Part shown: in pieces, positions 15,644 to 23,086 of the stretch
How positions within the stretch are numbered: position 1 is the first letter of the stretch
Layout of the letters: each line of letters begins with the position of its first letter
DNA from: Paracoccaceae bacterium
GTDB lineage: Bacteria > Pseudomonadota > Alphaproteobacteria > Rhodobacterales > Rhodobacteraceae
Assembly (NCBI GenBank): GCA_007692585.1
Contig: REBU01000025.1
Coordinates: 1 to 33,197 of the forward strand
Direction: 5' to 3'
DNA length: 33,197 nt
Notes under the pieces: model-generated
The model's database searches: none
The model's input: only the letters and a program-made list of their open reading frames with translations
Told to the model about the DNA's origin: nothing
Position numbers and translations under genes: made by a program

Positions 15644-16372
15644 TTACCGATTGGCTGTCGGCACGAAGGTCTCGAAATCGACCAGAGTGCCGAGCATCTG
15701 CATATAGGCGATGATCGCATCCATCTCGGTCAGCTGCGGCTGGCCGTCAAAGTTGCGCTGCTGCGCGCCGGGGTAGCGATCGGCCACAGGGTCGCCGAAT
15801 TCGTCCACCTGCGCGAAGAAATCACTCACCGCATTTTCCATCATTTCATCCGTGTAGGGATGACCCAGCGTCCGGTAAACCCGCATGATGTCGCGCACAT
15901 GCTCCGCATCATCACGGGTCAGCACGCGGTTCATCAGGAAGCCATAGGATGGCATGATCGATTCCGGCACCACAGACCGCGGGCTGATCATGTGCTGCAC
16001 ATGCCAGTCATCGCTGTAGCGCCCGCCCAGGCGAGCCAGATCCGGCCCGGTCCGCTTGGAGCCCCACTGGAAGGGGTGGTCATACATCGACTCGGCTGCA
16101 AGGCTGTAATGGCCGTAGCGCTCCACCTCGTCGCGCATCGGGCGGATCATCTGGCTGTGGCAGACATAACACCCTTCGCGGACGTAGATTTCGCGCCCCG
16201 CAATCTCAAGCGGGGAATAAGGGCGCATGCCTTCAACTTTCTCGATCGTGTTGTCGAGATAGAAGAGCGGCACAATCTGCACAATCCCCCCAATGGTGAC
16301 GACCAGAAACGATAGCACGAGCAGAAGTGTGGCATGCGTCTCGATTTTCTTGTGATGGTCAAGAATTCCCAT
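15644..16372 (-). CDS. ccoO: cbb3-type cytochrome oxidase monohaem subunit CcoO
   Basis: The 242-residue product is the membrane-anchored cytochrome c subunit. An N-terminal helix (about 14-38, [20 protein letters not shown]) is followed by CYVCHSQM with Cys68, Cys71 and His72, and by SIMPSYGFL with the likely Met ligand. I chose the ATG at 16370-16372 because the sequence [18 protein letters not shown] matches the family and AAGGAGG lies just upstream; a longer reading to 16414 would overlap ccoN. It starts 13 bp after the ccoN stop. Confidence 0.98.
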   Translation of the reverse strand: MGILDHHKKIETHATLLLVLSFLVVTIGGIVQIVPLFYLDNTIEKVEGMRPYSPLEIAGREIYVREGCYVCHSQMIRPMRDEVERYGHYSLAAESMYDHPFQWGSKRTGPDLARLGGRYSDDWHVQHMISPRSVVPESIMPSYGFLMNRVLTRDDAEHVRDIMRVYRTLGHPYTDEMMENAVSDFFAQVDEFGDPVADRYPGAQQRNFDGQPQLTEMDAIIAYMQMLGTLVDFETFVPTANR

Positions 16373-16385
16373 TCTCGCGCCCTCC

Positions 16386-17993
16386 TTATTCAGCGGGCAC
16401 TGCGGCACCGGCACGGGCAGGCGAACGCTCTGCCGTACTGGTCACAGTTTTCCACAAATTGTAGCACATGATGATGGCACCAGCGAGGAACAGCGTCCCG
16501 CCAAGCCCGCGCACCACATACATCGGGAATTTCGCAGCCACCGTGTCAGCGAAGGAATTCACGAGGAAGCCCTGCGCATCAACTTCGCGCCACATAAGAC
16601 CCTCCATGATGCCCGTCACCCACATCGAGGCGGCGTAGAGCACGATCCCGATGGTTGCGAGCCAGAAATGCCAGCTCACCAGCCGCAGGCTGTAGAGCCC
16701 CTGACGCTGCCAGAGTTTCGGCACCAGATAATAGAGCATCCCGAAGGTGATCATGCCGTTCCAGCCGAGCGCCGCCGAATGGACATGGCCGATAGTCCAG
16801 TCCGTGTAATGCGACAGCGAGTTGACGGTCTTGATCGACATCATCGGCCCCTCGAAGGTCGCCATGCCGTAAAAGCCCACCGAGACCACCATCATGCGGA
16901 TCACCGGATCCGTGCGCAGCTTGTCCCAGGCGCCCGACAGCGTCATCAGACCGTTGATCATGCCCCCCCAGCTGGGCATCCACAGCATGATCGAGAAGGT
17001 CATGCCCAATGTCTGCGCCCAGTCAGGCAGCGCTGTGTAATGCAGATGGTGCGGGCCTGCCCAGATATAGAGGAAGATCAGCGCCCAGAAATGCATGATC
17101 GACAGCTTGTAGCTGTAGACCGGACGCTCGGCCTGCTTGGGGATGAAGTAATACATCATGCCCAGGAAACCTGCGGTCAGGAAGAAGCCAACAGCGTTAT
17201 GGCCATACCACCACTGGATCATCGCCGATTGCACCCCTGACCAGACCGGGATCGAGCGCGACCCGAAGACCGAGACCGGGATGGCAAGGTTGTTGACCAG
17301 ATGCAGCATCGCGACCGTGATGATAAAGGCCATGTAGAACCAGTTGGCCACATAGATATGCGGCTCCCGGCGCTTGATCAGCGTGCCCATGAAGACGATC
17401 AGGAAAGCCACCCAGACGATGGTCAGCCACAGATCGGTCAGCCACTCGGGTTCGGCATATTCATTGCCCTGCGTCGAGCCCAGCACATAGCCGGTTGCGG
17501 CCATGACGATGAACATCTGATAGCCCCAGAAGACGAACCAAGCGAGCCCCCCGCCCCAGAGCCGCGCCGCCGATGTGCGCTGGACGACATAAAAGGCCGA
17601 AGCGATCAGCGCGTTGCCGCCAAAGGCAAAGATCACCGCCGAAGTGTGCAAGGGACGCAGACGCCCAAAATTCAGATAGCCCTCGGCCCAGACGAAATTC
17701 AGCTCCGGCCAGGCCAGCTGAAATGCGATCACCACGCCCACCAGAAAGCCCACGACGCCCCAGAAGGCGGTGGCAATGACACCGTAGCGCACGGGGCCAT
17801 CCATGTATTCGTTGGGATTGGCGACGGGAACCGGTTCTCCGATTCGGCGGATGGTCCAGATGAAAGTGATCACTGCCGCCGCGATGATCACAAGCATATG
17901 GACCAGATATGGCAAGTCGCGAGCCATGCTGGCTGCGACTGCGGCTGTCACCACAATCACCCCCAGAACCGCCAGCTTGATGTAGTCCCACAT
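16386..17993 (-). CDS. ccoN: cbb3-type cytochrome c oxidase catalytic subunit CcoN
   Basis: This is the 535-residue haem-copper subunit that reduces oxygen to water and pumps protons in the inner membrane. Conserved ligands are visible: His116 (LHTSAVIF) and His405 for the low-spin haem, His265 ([11 protein letters not shown]), His315 and His316 (GPHHLHYTA) for copper B, and His403 ([12 protein letters not shown]) for haem b3. About 12-14 hydrophobic helices are present. The ATG is at 17991-17993 with AAGGAC upstream. The leader has a perfect 9-bp stem-loop (18014-18041), and an exact FnrL site lies at 18087. It is first in ccoNOQP, the high-affinity oxidase used at low oxygen. Confidence 0.99.
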   Translation of the reverse strand: MWDYIKLAVLGVIVVTAAVAASMARDLPYLVHMLVIIAAAVITFIWTIRRIGEPVPVANPNEYMDGPVRYGVIATAFWGVVGFLVGVVIAFQLAWPELNFVWAEGYLNFGRLRPLHTSAVIFAFGGNALIASAFYVVQRTSAARLWGGGLAWFVFWGYQMFIVMAATGYVLGSTQGNEYAEPEWLTDLWLTIVWVAFLIVFMGTLIKRREPHIYVANWFYMAFIITVAMLHLVNNLAIPVSVFGSRSIPVWSGVQSAMIQWWYGHNAVGFFLTAGFLGMMYYFIPKQAERPVYSYKLSIMHFWALIFLYIWAGPHHLHYTALPDWAQTLGMTFSIMLWMPSWGGMINGLMTLSGAWDKLRTDPVIRMMVVSVGFYGMATFEGPMMSIKTVNSLSHYTDWTIGHVHSAALGWNGMITFGMLYYLVPKLWQRQGLYSLRLVSWHFWLATIGIVLYAASMWVTGIMEGLMWREVDAQGFLVNSFADTVAAKFPMYVVRGLGGTLFLAGAIIMCYNLWKTVTSTAERSPARAGAAVPAE

Positions 17994-18013
17994 TGTCTGC
18001 GTCCTTTTTATCT

Positions 18014-18041
18014 GTCTGGCGCAGCTATATCAGCGCCAGAC
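18014..18041 (-). promoter_or_regulatory. Perfect stem-loop in the ccoN 5' leader
   Basis: GTCTGGCGC at 18014-18022 pairs exactly with GCGCCAGAC at 18033-18041, leaving a 10-base AT-rich loop. Reading leftward it ends about 7 bases before the ccoN ribosome site (complement of GTCCTT, 18001-18006). If FnrL acts at -41.5, the transcript would start near 18052, so the hairpin would sit at the extreme 5' end of the mRNA. No T-run follows leftward, so it is not a leader terminator. It may protect the mRNA or affect initiation. Confidence 0.7.
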
Positions 18042-18086
18042 ACTGTTTTGGATGATGCGTTTTGTCACGGCTTCCCAAAAGTGACT

Positions 18087-18100
18087 TTGATTCATGTCAA
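18087..18100. promoter_or_regulatory. FnrL/FNR binding site between ccoN and usp
   Basis: TTGATTCATGTCAA matches TTGA-N6-TCAA exactly. The centre is about 100 bp from the ccoN start on one side and about 102 bp from the usp start on the other, almost midway between the divergent genes. The predicted class II starts would be near 18052 (ccoN) and 18135 (usp). Only one site is visible for two promoters. ccoNOQP is an established FnrL target in Rhodobacter; control of usp is inferred. Confidence 0.85.
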
Positions 18101-18195
18101 TTTCTTCAGCCAAAACACTTGCGCCAGATCATCGCGGCCCAAAGCGTGCTGAGTCATTCTTTGCGCAGGCCCGAAACACCCGACAGGAGACAGAC

Positions 18196-19035
18196 ATGGC
18201 GTATAAATCGATCTGCACCTTCATCACGGCGCAGGATCAGGCAGGCCCTCTTCTCGCTGCCGCCCAGACCATTGCGGCGCGCCACGGCGCACATCTGGAG
18301 GTGTGCTGTCTGGGCATCGACACGACCCAGAGCGTGGGCTTCTACGCTGGCGCACCTGCCATGATCTACCAGTCCGCGCTCGACGAAGCGCAGGAACGTG
18401 CCGCCGCGCTCGCAACCATGGTCCGTGACACGCTGCGCCTGGCCAGCCTGCGCTGGAGCGTGGACACTGCTGTGCTCACCTTGGGCGGGGTGTCTGCTTA
18501 TGTCGGCATGAAAGCGCGGTTTTCCGATCTTGTGGTGCTGCCGCATCCCTATGGCGACGGGACCGGGCCGCAGGATGAAATCATCACTGAAGCTGCGCTG
18601 TTCGACGGCAACTGCCCTGTGTTGATCCCCCCGCCCCTCGCTGCGGATCTGCCCGATTTCAGGAAGATCGTCCTTGCCTGGAACCAGAGCGACGAAGCGC
18701 TGGCCGCGGCCCGCGCGGCGCTGCCACTGCTGGTCAATGCCGATCTGGTCAATCTGCTGGTTGTGGATCCGCCCAGCCACGGGATGGAACGCTCCGATCC
18801 CGGTGGGTTGCTGGCGCAACTCCTCGTGCGGCACGGCTGTCAGGTCGAAATCTCGGTCGTTGCCAAGACGCTGCCGCGTATCAGCGATATCCTGCACCGC
18901 CACGCCAAGGAACAGGCCGCAGATCTGCTGGTCATCGGGGCCTATAGCCATTCGCGTCTGCGCCAGGCCATTCTGGGCGGCACGACGCGCAATCTGCTGC
19001 AGGACAGTGATATGGCGGTGTTTCTGGCTCGTTGA
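18196..19035 (+). CDS. Tandem-domain universal stress protein
   Basis: This 279-residue protein contains two Usp-fold halves. The first (about 1-140) starts AYKSICTFITAQDQAG and includes DLVVLPHPYGDG. The second (about 150-279) has KIVLAWNQSDEALAAARAAL and ends DLLVIGAYSHSRLRQAILGG with the GGTTRNLL nucleotide-binding tail. The second half keeps the G-x2-G-x9-G(S/T)-like region, the first is degenerate. The ATG at 18196 has AGGAGA upstream. It faces ccoN across a shared FnrL site and converges on fnrL, 21 bp away. A role in low-oxygen survival is inferred from position only. Confidence 0.92.
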   Translation: MAYKSICTFITAQDQAGPLLAAAQTIAARHGAHLEVCCLGIDTTQSVGFYAGAPAMIYQSALDEAQERAAALATMVRDTLRLASLRWSVDTAVLTLGGVSAYVGMKARFSDLVVLPHPYGDGTGPQDEIITEAALFDGNCPVLIPPPLAADLPDFRKIVLAWNQSDEALAAARAALPLLVNADLVNLLVVDPPSHGMERSDPGGLLAQLLVRHGCQVEISVVAKTLPRISDILHRHAKEQAADLLVIGAYSHSRLRQAILGGTTRNLLQDSDMAVFLAR

Positions 19036-19056
19036 CCCGACAGGAATCAGGGGCGC

Positions 19057-19809
19057 TCAGACAAGGAAGCCGCCATCGGAATCATCCCCGGTTTCTTCCA
19101 GCAAGAGGTCGAAGTCAGGGATGACGATCTGGCGCTTGCCTTCGGTCATGATCAGCCCTTCCTTGCGCAGCGCCGACATCTGGCGGCTGACCGTCTCAAG
19201 TGTCAGCCCCAGATATTCCGACATGGCTTCGCGCGTCAGCGGCAGATCGAACCGCAACGCCCCGTCAGCTGCGTTCAGTTGCAGCGAGGCATCGCGTCGC
19301 GCGATGATGCAGATCAGGCTGGCGATCTTTTCGCGCGCGGTCTTGCGGCCCAGAAGCAGCATCCATTCGCGCGCCGCATCCAGTTCGTCCAGCGTCATTT
19401 CCAGCAGGCGCTGGCCGATATGCGGGGTGCGCAACATGATGTCTTCGAAGGGTTTCTTGCGAAAACAGCACATGACCAGATCTGTCGCCGCCGTCACATC
19501 ATAGGCCGAAGTCTCACGCCCCGGACGCCCGGCAAAATCCGACGGCAGCAGCAGCCCGACCATCTGGCGACGCCCATCTTCCATGGTCTGGCTCAGCGTG
19601 GCAATCCCCGTGACGACCGAGGCCACGAAATCCATCTTGTCACCCGCCCAGACCACGGTTTGCCCTGCCTCGAAACTGCGATAGTATTTAATCTGTTCCA
19701 GAGCATCGAGTTCTTCCCCTTCACAACGGGCACAAACGGCCCGATGGCGAATGGGACAATCGCTGCATTCCTGCGAATAGGGCTGAATCTTGGGCGTTGT
19801 TCTTGTCAT
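19057..19809 (-). CDS. fnrL: Oxygen-responsive CRP/FNR-family regulator FnrL
   Basis: This 250-residue regulator is active only when its 4Fe-4S cluster is intact, that is at low oxygen. Candidate cluster ligands are Cys15, Cys18, Cys26 or Cys29 in SQECSDCPIRHRAVCARC, plus Cys114/Cys115. The cAMP-like beta-roll follows, then the dimerisation helix and a C-terminal helix-turn-helix with ETVSRQMSALR (Glu205, Ser208, Arg209), the residues that read TTGA. The ATG at 19807-19809 has no visible Shine-Dalgarno; an exact FnrL site lies 5 bp upstream instead. It converges on usp and diverges from hemN. Confidence 0.97.
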   Translation of the reverse strand: MTRTTPKIQPYSQECSDCPIRHRAVCARCEGEELDALEQIKYYRSFEAGQTVVWAGDKMDFVASVVTGIATLSQTMEDGRRQMVGLLLPSDFAGRPGRETSAYDVTAATDLVMCCFRKKPFEDIMLRTPHIGQRLLEMTLDELDAAREWMLLLGRKTAREKIASLICIIARRDASLQLNAADGALRFDLPLTREAMSEYLGLTLETVSRQMSALRKEGLIMTEGKRQIVIPDFDLLLEETGDDSDGGFLV

Positions 19810-19814
19810 GTCGT

Positions 19815-19828
19815 TTGATCTGCATCAA
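19815..19828. promoter_or_regulatory. FnrL/FNR binding site between fnrL and hemN
   Basis: TTGATCTGCATCAA matches TTGA-N6-TCAA exactly. The centre is 12 bp from the fnrL start codon and 42 bp from the hemN start codon. It is too close to fnrL to activate it and would rather block initiation there. For hemN, class II spacing puts the transcript start at about 19863, essentially at the ATG. This is the only FnrL-like site in the 54-bp gap. Confidence 0.85.
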
Positions 19829-19863
19829 GGCGCGAGCGCGCGTAATGCATCCAAGGTAACCAC

Positions 19864-21219
19864 ATGATGCACATAAAGCAACTTTCGGACTTGGGTTTAT
19901 TCAACGCGCGCGTGCCGCGGTATACAAGCTATCCGACAGCTCCGAACTTCTCTGCCGATCTGCCGCAGGATGCGCTGGCGCGATGGGTAGAACAGATACC
20001 CCCGGGAAGCGCAATCTCGCTTTATCTGCATGTGCCGTTCTGCCGCAGGCTCTGCTGGTTCTGCGCCTGCCGTACCCAGGGCACGGTCAGCGACGCCCCG
20101 GTTCTCGCCTATGCGCGGGCGCTGCGGGCGGAGCTGGAGCTGTTGCGCACCCATTTGCCAGATGGCGTGACGCTGTCGCGCCTGCATTGGGGCGGCGGCA
20201 CGCCGACAATGCTGCCCGCGCCGGTCATGCGCGATCTGGCCGCACATGTCTTCGACATCGCGCCGCTGGCCGAGGGCGGCGAGTTTTCCGTCGAGATCGA
20301 CCCCAACGAGATCGACGCCCCACGCCTCGATGCGCTGGCCGAGGCGGGACTGACGCGCGCCTCCATCGGCGTGCAGGATTTCAGCGCCGAAGTGCAAGGC
20401 ATCATCGGGCGCGACCAGAGCTTTGAGATCACGAAACTAGCGGCTGACGGGTTGCGCGCGCGCGGCATCAAGAGCCTGAATGTGGACATCCTCTATGGGC
20501 TGCCGGCCCAGACACAGCGCCGCGTGGCGGAGTCGGTGCAGAAATTGCTGTCGCTCAATCCCGACCGCATCGCGCTTTATGGCTATGCGCATGTCCCTTG
20601 GATGGCGCGGCGCCAACAGGTGATCCCGTCAGACACGCTGCCCCGGCCCGAAGAACGGCTTGACCTGTTCGAGACTGCGCGGCGGTTGCTGCTCTGGGAC
20701 GGCTATGACGAAATCGGCATTGACCATTTCGCACGCCCCCAGGACGGGCTGGCCATCGCGGCCAAGACCGGCCAGCTGCGGCGTAATTTTCAAGGCTACA
20801 CCGATGACGTATCGCCTGTCCTGATCGGGCTCGGCGCGTCGTCCATCTCGCGCTTTCCGCAAGGCTATGCACAAAACAACGCCGCGACCGCGCGGTGGAA
20901 AGCCACCGTCGAACAGGGCCGGTTCGCAACGGCGCGAGGTCATGTCTTCACCAGTGAAGATTTGTGGCGCAATCGCTCGATCGAGGCGCTGATGTGCGAT
21001 TTCCGCCTGGCACGCGAAGACCTGATCGACAACTTCGGTGCCGATGCCTCTGTGCTGGACGCGCTGCTCGATCAGGTCGCCCGGAAATTTGAAGGCTTCG
21101 TCAAGCGCAGCCCGCAAATGTTGGAAATCACCGCCGAAGGTCGCCCTCTGACCCGCATGATCGCGGCGACCTTTGACGCGTATGCCATGGACACCGCCGG
21201 GCACAGCTCTGCAATCTGA
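19864..21219 (+). CDS. hemN: Oxygen-independent coproporphyrinogen III oxidase
   Basis: This radical-SAM enzyme converts coproporphyrinogen III to protoporphyrinogen IX without oxygen, supplying haem at low oxygen. The 451-residue product has the HemN N-terminal motif VPRYTSYPTAPNF, the cluster motif FCRRLCWFCAC (Cys60, Cys64, Cys67, with Cys69), WGGGTPT, SIGVQDFS and YGYAHVPWM. ATG codons occur at 19864 and 19867, with AAGG at 19853-19856 upstream. It diverges from fnrL across the FnrL site. This gene is called hemZ in Rhodobacter sphaeroides when a second hemN is present; which paralog this is cannot be told here. Confidence 0.96.
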   Translation: MMHIKQLSDLGLFNARVPRYTSYPTAPNFSADLPQDALARWVEQIPPGSAISLYLHVPFCRRLCWFCACRTQGTVSDAPVLAYARALRAELELLRTHLPDGVTLSRLHWGGGTPTMLPAPVMRDLAAHVFDIAPLAEGGEFSVEIDPNEIDAPRLDALAEAGLTRASIGVQDFSAEVQGIIGRDQSFEITKLAADGLRARGIKSLNVDILYGLPAQTQRRVAESVQKLLSLNPDRIALYGYAHVPWMARRQQVIPSDTLPRPEERLDLFETARRLLLWDGYDEIGIDHFARPQDGLAIAAKTGQLRRNFQGYTDDVSPVLIGLGASSISRFPQGYAQNNAATARWKATVEQGRFATARGHVFTSEDLWRNRSIEALMCDFRLAREDLIDNFGADASVLDALLDQVARKFEGFVKRSPQMLEITAEGRPLTRMIAATFDAYAMDTAGHSSAI

Positions 21220-21248
21220 TCCCATCGCCTTTTTCATCGCCTCGCAAC

Positions 21249-21282
21249 GCGCCGCACAGAGATCAACAGCTCTGCGCGGCGC
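21249..21282 (+). terminator. Stem-loop after hemN, possible terminator
   Basis: GCGCCGC (21249-21255) pairs with GCGGCGC (21276-21282), and CAGAG (21257-21261) with CTCTG (21270-21274), with one A/C mismatch and an 8-base loop. It begins 29 bp after the hemN stop. No T-run follows, so it is either a weak terminator of the U-poor type or a 3' stabilising hairpin. Confidence 0.5.
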
Positions 21283-21352
21283 CTGCTTGCGTGACGCCGC
21301 GCGACATCCTGTCGGCACGACAATTCCCCGCCAGCATTCAACACAGCAAGGC

Positions 21353-21422
21353 CCCCACACTTATTGACATGAGAAATTCTCTTTTGAATATCAAATATTA
21401 TTTGTTTTTCTTAAGTGTGGGG
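21353..21422. repeat. Nested palindromes in an AT-rich patch upstream of 21459
   Basis: CCCCACACTTA at 21353-21363 is the exact reverse complement of TAAGTGTGGGG at 21412-21422. The 48 bp between them are strikingly AT-rich for this genome and hold two smaller symmetric elements: GAGAAATTCTC (21371-21381) and TTTGAATATCAAA (21383-21394 region). TTGACA at 21364 could be a -35 element, with GAATAT about 16 bases downstream. The patch is within the 239-bp gap after hemN and probably carries the promoter for 21459 or an operator. Confidence 0.65.
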
Positions 21423-21458
21423 CGCGGGTAGAAACATCGCAACCTTGAAAGAGTTTCG

Positions 21459-21893
21459 ATGCATCCAGTCATACGCCCCTTGCTGCGCCCTGATGGCGCA
21501 GATTGCCATTCCCAACTGGGCTATATGATCATTGGCGGGCAAGCAGGCCCGTGCCTGCTCGTGACGTCATCCATCGGACGCGCGACGACACTTGTTGAGA
21601 TGCTCCGGCGCATTCTGCGGACCGAGGAGCTGCGCGGATGCCTGGCGCTGACACAGCACGACCTGTTCGCGTGTCAGAACGCACAAGGCGCGTGGCTGCG
21701 CAACCAGATCAGCCCCGTGGACACGATCCTGGCGCTGCCCGCGCTGATGAGCGCCGGTTCCGACCTGCAGCTTTTGCGGGCCGTTTTGGCGAAAGCCGCA
21801 ACACTCGGCATGACGGCCCCAGACAGCGCCCGCTTGCCCGGTGCGGTGATCACGATGGAACAAACCACATCGCGGCGCAGTTGCATCCGTTAG
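21459..21893 (+). CDS. Hypothetical protein, 144 residues
   Basis: The ATG at 21459 has GAAAGAG upstream, the frame is free of strong competing ORFs, and the neighbouring LysR gene follows after 26 bp, so it is probably real. I do not recognise the family. Residues 20-50 (LGYMIIGGQAGPCLLVTSSI) look like the first strands of the AstE/AspA zinc deacylase group, which usually read GGxxGPxLLxTxxxHGDE, but the HGDE metal ligands are absent here (IGRAT in that place). It would therefore be a degenerate or unrelated fold. There are Cys residues at 16, 32, 61 and 71. No signal peptide or clear membrane helix is seen. Confidence 0.6.
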   Translation: MHPVIRPLLRPDGADCHSQLGYMIIGGQAGPCLLVTSSIGRATTLVEMLRRILRTEELRGCLALTQHDLFACQNAQGAWLRNQISPVDTILALPALMSAGSDLQLLRAVLAKAATLGMTAPDSARLPGAVITMEQTTSRRSCIR

Positions 21894-21919
21894 CGGTGCC
21901 CTTCGGAGTTTGACTTGCC

Positions 21920-22801
21920 ATGGACCTGACCCTCATTCGCACATTCATGGAGGTCGCGCAGACCGGATCGTTTCTGGCAGCCGCCGACCGGCTGTTCGTT
22001 ACCCAGTCTGCGGTCAGTCTGCGCGTACAACGGCTGGAACAGCAGATCGGCAAGCAATTGTTCGAACGCTCCAAGGCGGGTGCCGTCCTGACCACGGCGG
22101 GCAAACAGTTCGAACCCTATGCGCTGAGCATCCTGCGCGCCTGGAATGATGCGCGCCAGCAGGTTGCAATTCCCGAAGGCTATACCGAAAGCTTTGCCAT
22201 CGGCGGTCAGGCGTCGCTCTGGCCGCGGCTCGGGTATCGCTGGCTCGATGCCCTGCGCGCCGAGATGCCGGAGCTGAGCCTGCGGGCCGAATTGGGCATG
22301 CCCGACCGGCTGACCCGCGCCCTGAATGATGGCTTGCTGCAGGCGGTTCTGACCTATGAGCCAACGATGCGCCCCGGTTTCGTGCTGGAACCGGTGATCG
22401 AAGATGATCTGGTTCTGGTGGCGCCCTGGAAAAATCCGACCATGGATCAGATCAATGGCCACTACGCCTATGTCGATTGGGGCGAAAGCTTCTTGCGCTT
22501 CCATCAGGATGAACTGGGCGATGTGGCGACCAACGGGATGACCTTTGCCATTGGCGTTCTGGTCACCGGCTATCTGATTCGGCGGGGTCTGGCGGGGTAT
22601 CTGCCGGGCCGGTTTGCCGCGCGCTATATCAACGAAGGCCGCCTGCATCTGGTCGCGGATGCCCCGCATTTCACCTATCCGGTCTGGGTCGTCTGGCGCG
22701 ACGATATCGACCCGCACCTGCTGGCTGTTGCCCAAAAGACACTCTCGGAAACTGCCGATGTCATCAGCGAAGAGATCGAGGACGTCACTGACAGTATCTA
22801 A
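21920..22801 (+). CDS. LysR-family transcriptional regulator, HdfR-like
   Basis: This 293-residue regulator starts at the ATG 21920. The N-terminal winged helix-turn-helix is clear: LIRTFMEVAQTGSFLAAADR, then FVTQSAVSLRVQRLEQQIG and LFERSKAGAVLTTAGK. The effector-binding part contains FAIGGQASLWPRLGYRWLDA, which resembles the HdfR group of LysR regulators (FSIGASASLWE in Escherichia coli). The ligand is unknown. It follows the 144-residue hypothetical gene by 26 bp in the same direction, unlike the usual divergent LysR layout, and is closed by a clear terminator at 22830. Confidence 0.93.
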   Translation: MDLTLIRTFMEVAQTGSFLAAADRLFVTQSAVSLRVQRLEQQIGKQLFERSKAGAVLTTAGKQFEPYALSILRAWNDARQQVAIPEGYTESFAIGGQASLWPRLGYRWLDALRAEMPELSLRAELGMPDRLTRALNDGLLQAVLTYEPTMRPGFVLEPVIEDDLVLVAPWKNPTMDQINGHYAYVDWGESFLRFHQDELGDVATNGMTFAIGVLVTGYLIRRGLAGYLPGRFAARYINEGRLHLVADAPHFTYPVWVVWRDDIDPHLLAVAQKTLSETADVISEEIEDVTDSI

Positions 22802-22829
22802 CAGCTGGTTCCCCAGAACTGACGTATGA

Positions 22830-22860
22830 AACCCGGCCTTTGGCTGGGTTTTTTCTTTTT
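22830..22860 (+). terminator. Intrinsic terminator of the LysR gene
   Basis: AACCCGGCC (22830-22838) and GGCTGGGTT (22842-22850) form a 9-bp stem with one G-T pair and a TTT loop, followed by TTTTCTTTTT. It lies 28 bp after the stop codon. Confidence 0.92.
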
Positions 22861-23086
22861 CTTTCCAGAGCCTTGGAGCGACCGGCCAGAACCGCGTCGC
22901 CCAAATGGTTAATGAAAGATTTAAGACGAGTAAAACTCGCTTCATTGTCAATTATTATGAATTTCCATTACGCGACTGTGACTTCTATCTCGCTCGCAGG
23001 CCCAATGGCCCAAGTCGGTCGAGCGCAGATGCGCGCTGCATGCTGCCCCGATCCGGCTTCCATTCATGGGATAAAAGGAGAGCGCC
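22861..23086 (+). promoter_or_regulatory. Upstream region of the DUF481 gene
   Basis: No gene is seen in these 226 bases. The stretch 22905-22975 is AT-rich and holds TTAA-N8-TTAA (22909-22924), a small hairpin CGAGT-AAA-ACTCG at about 22927-22939, and TTGTCA (22945-22950) as a possible -35, with CATTAC about 15 bases later. These suggest the promoter of the next gene, but none is decisive. AAGGAG just before 23087 is a good ribosome site. Confidence 0.35.

Noticed and set aside
21383-21395. TTTGAATATCAAA as a fifth FnrL site
   Set aside because: The TTGA and TCAA half-sites are separated by 3 bases instead of 6.
22909-22924. TTAA-N8-TTAA as a CtrA site before the DUF481 gene
   Set aside because: CtrA full sites have 7 bases between the half-sites; the extra base and the local AT-richness make a chance match likely.
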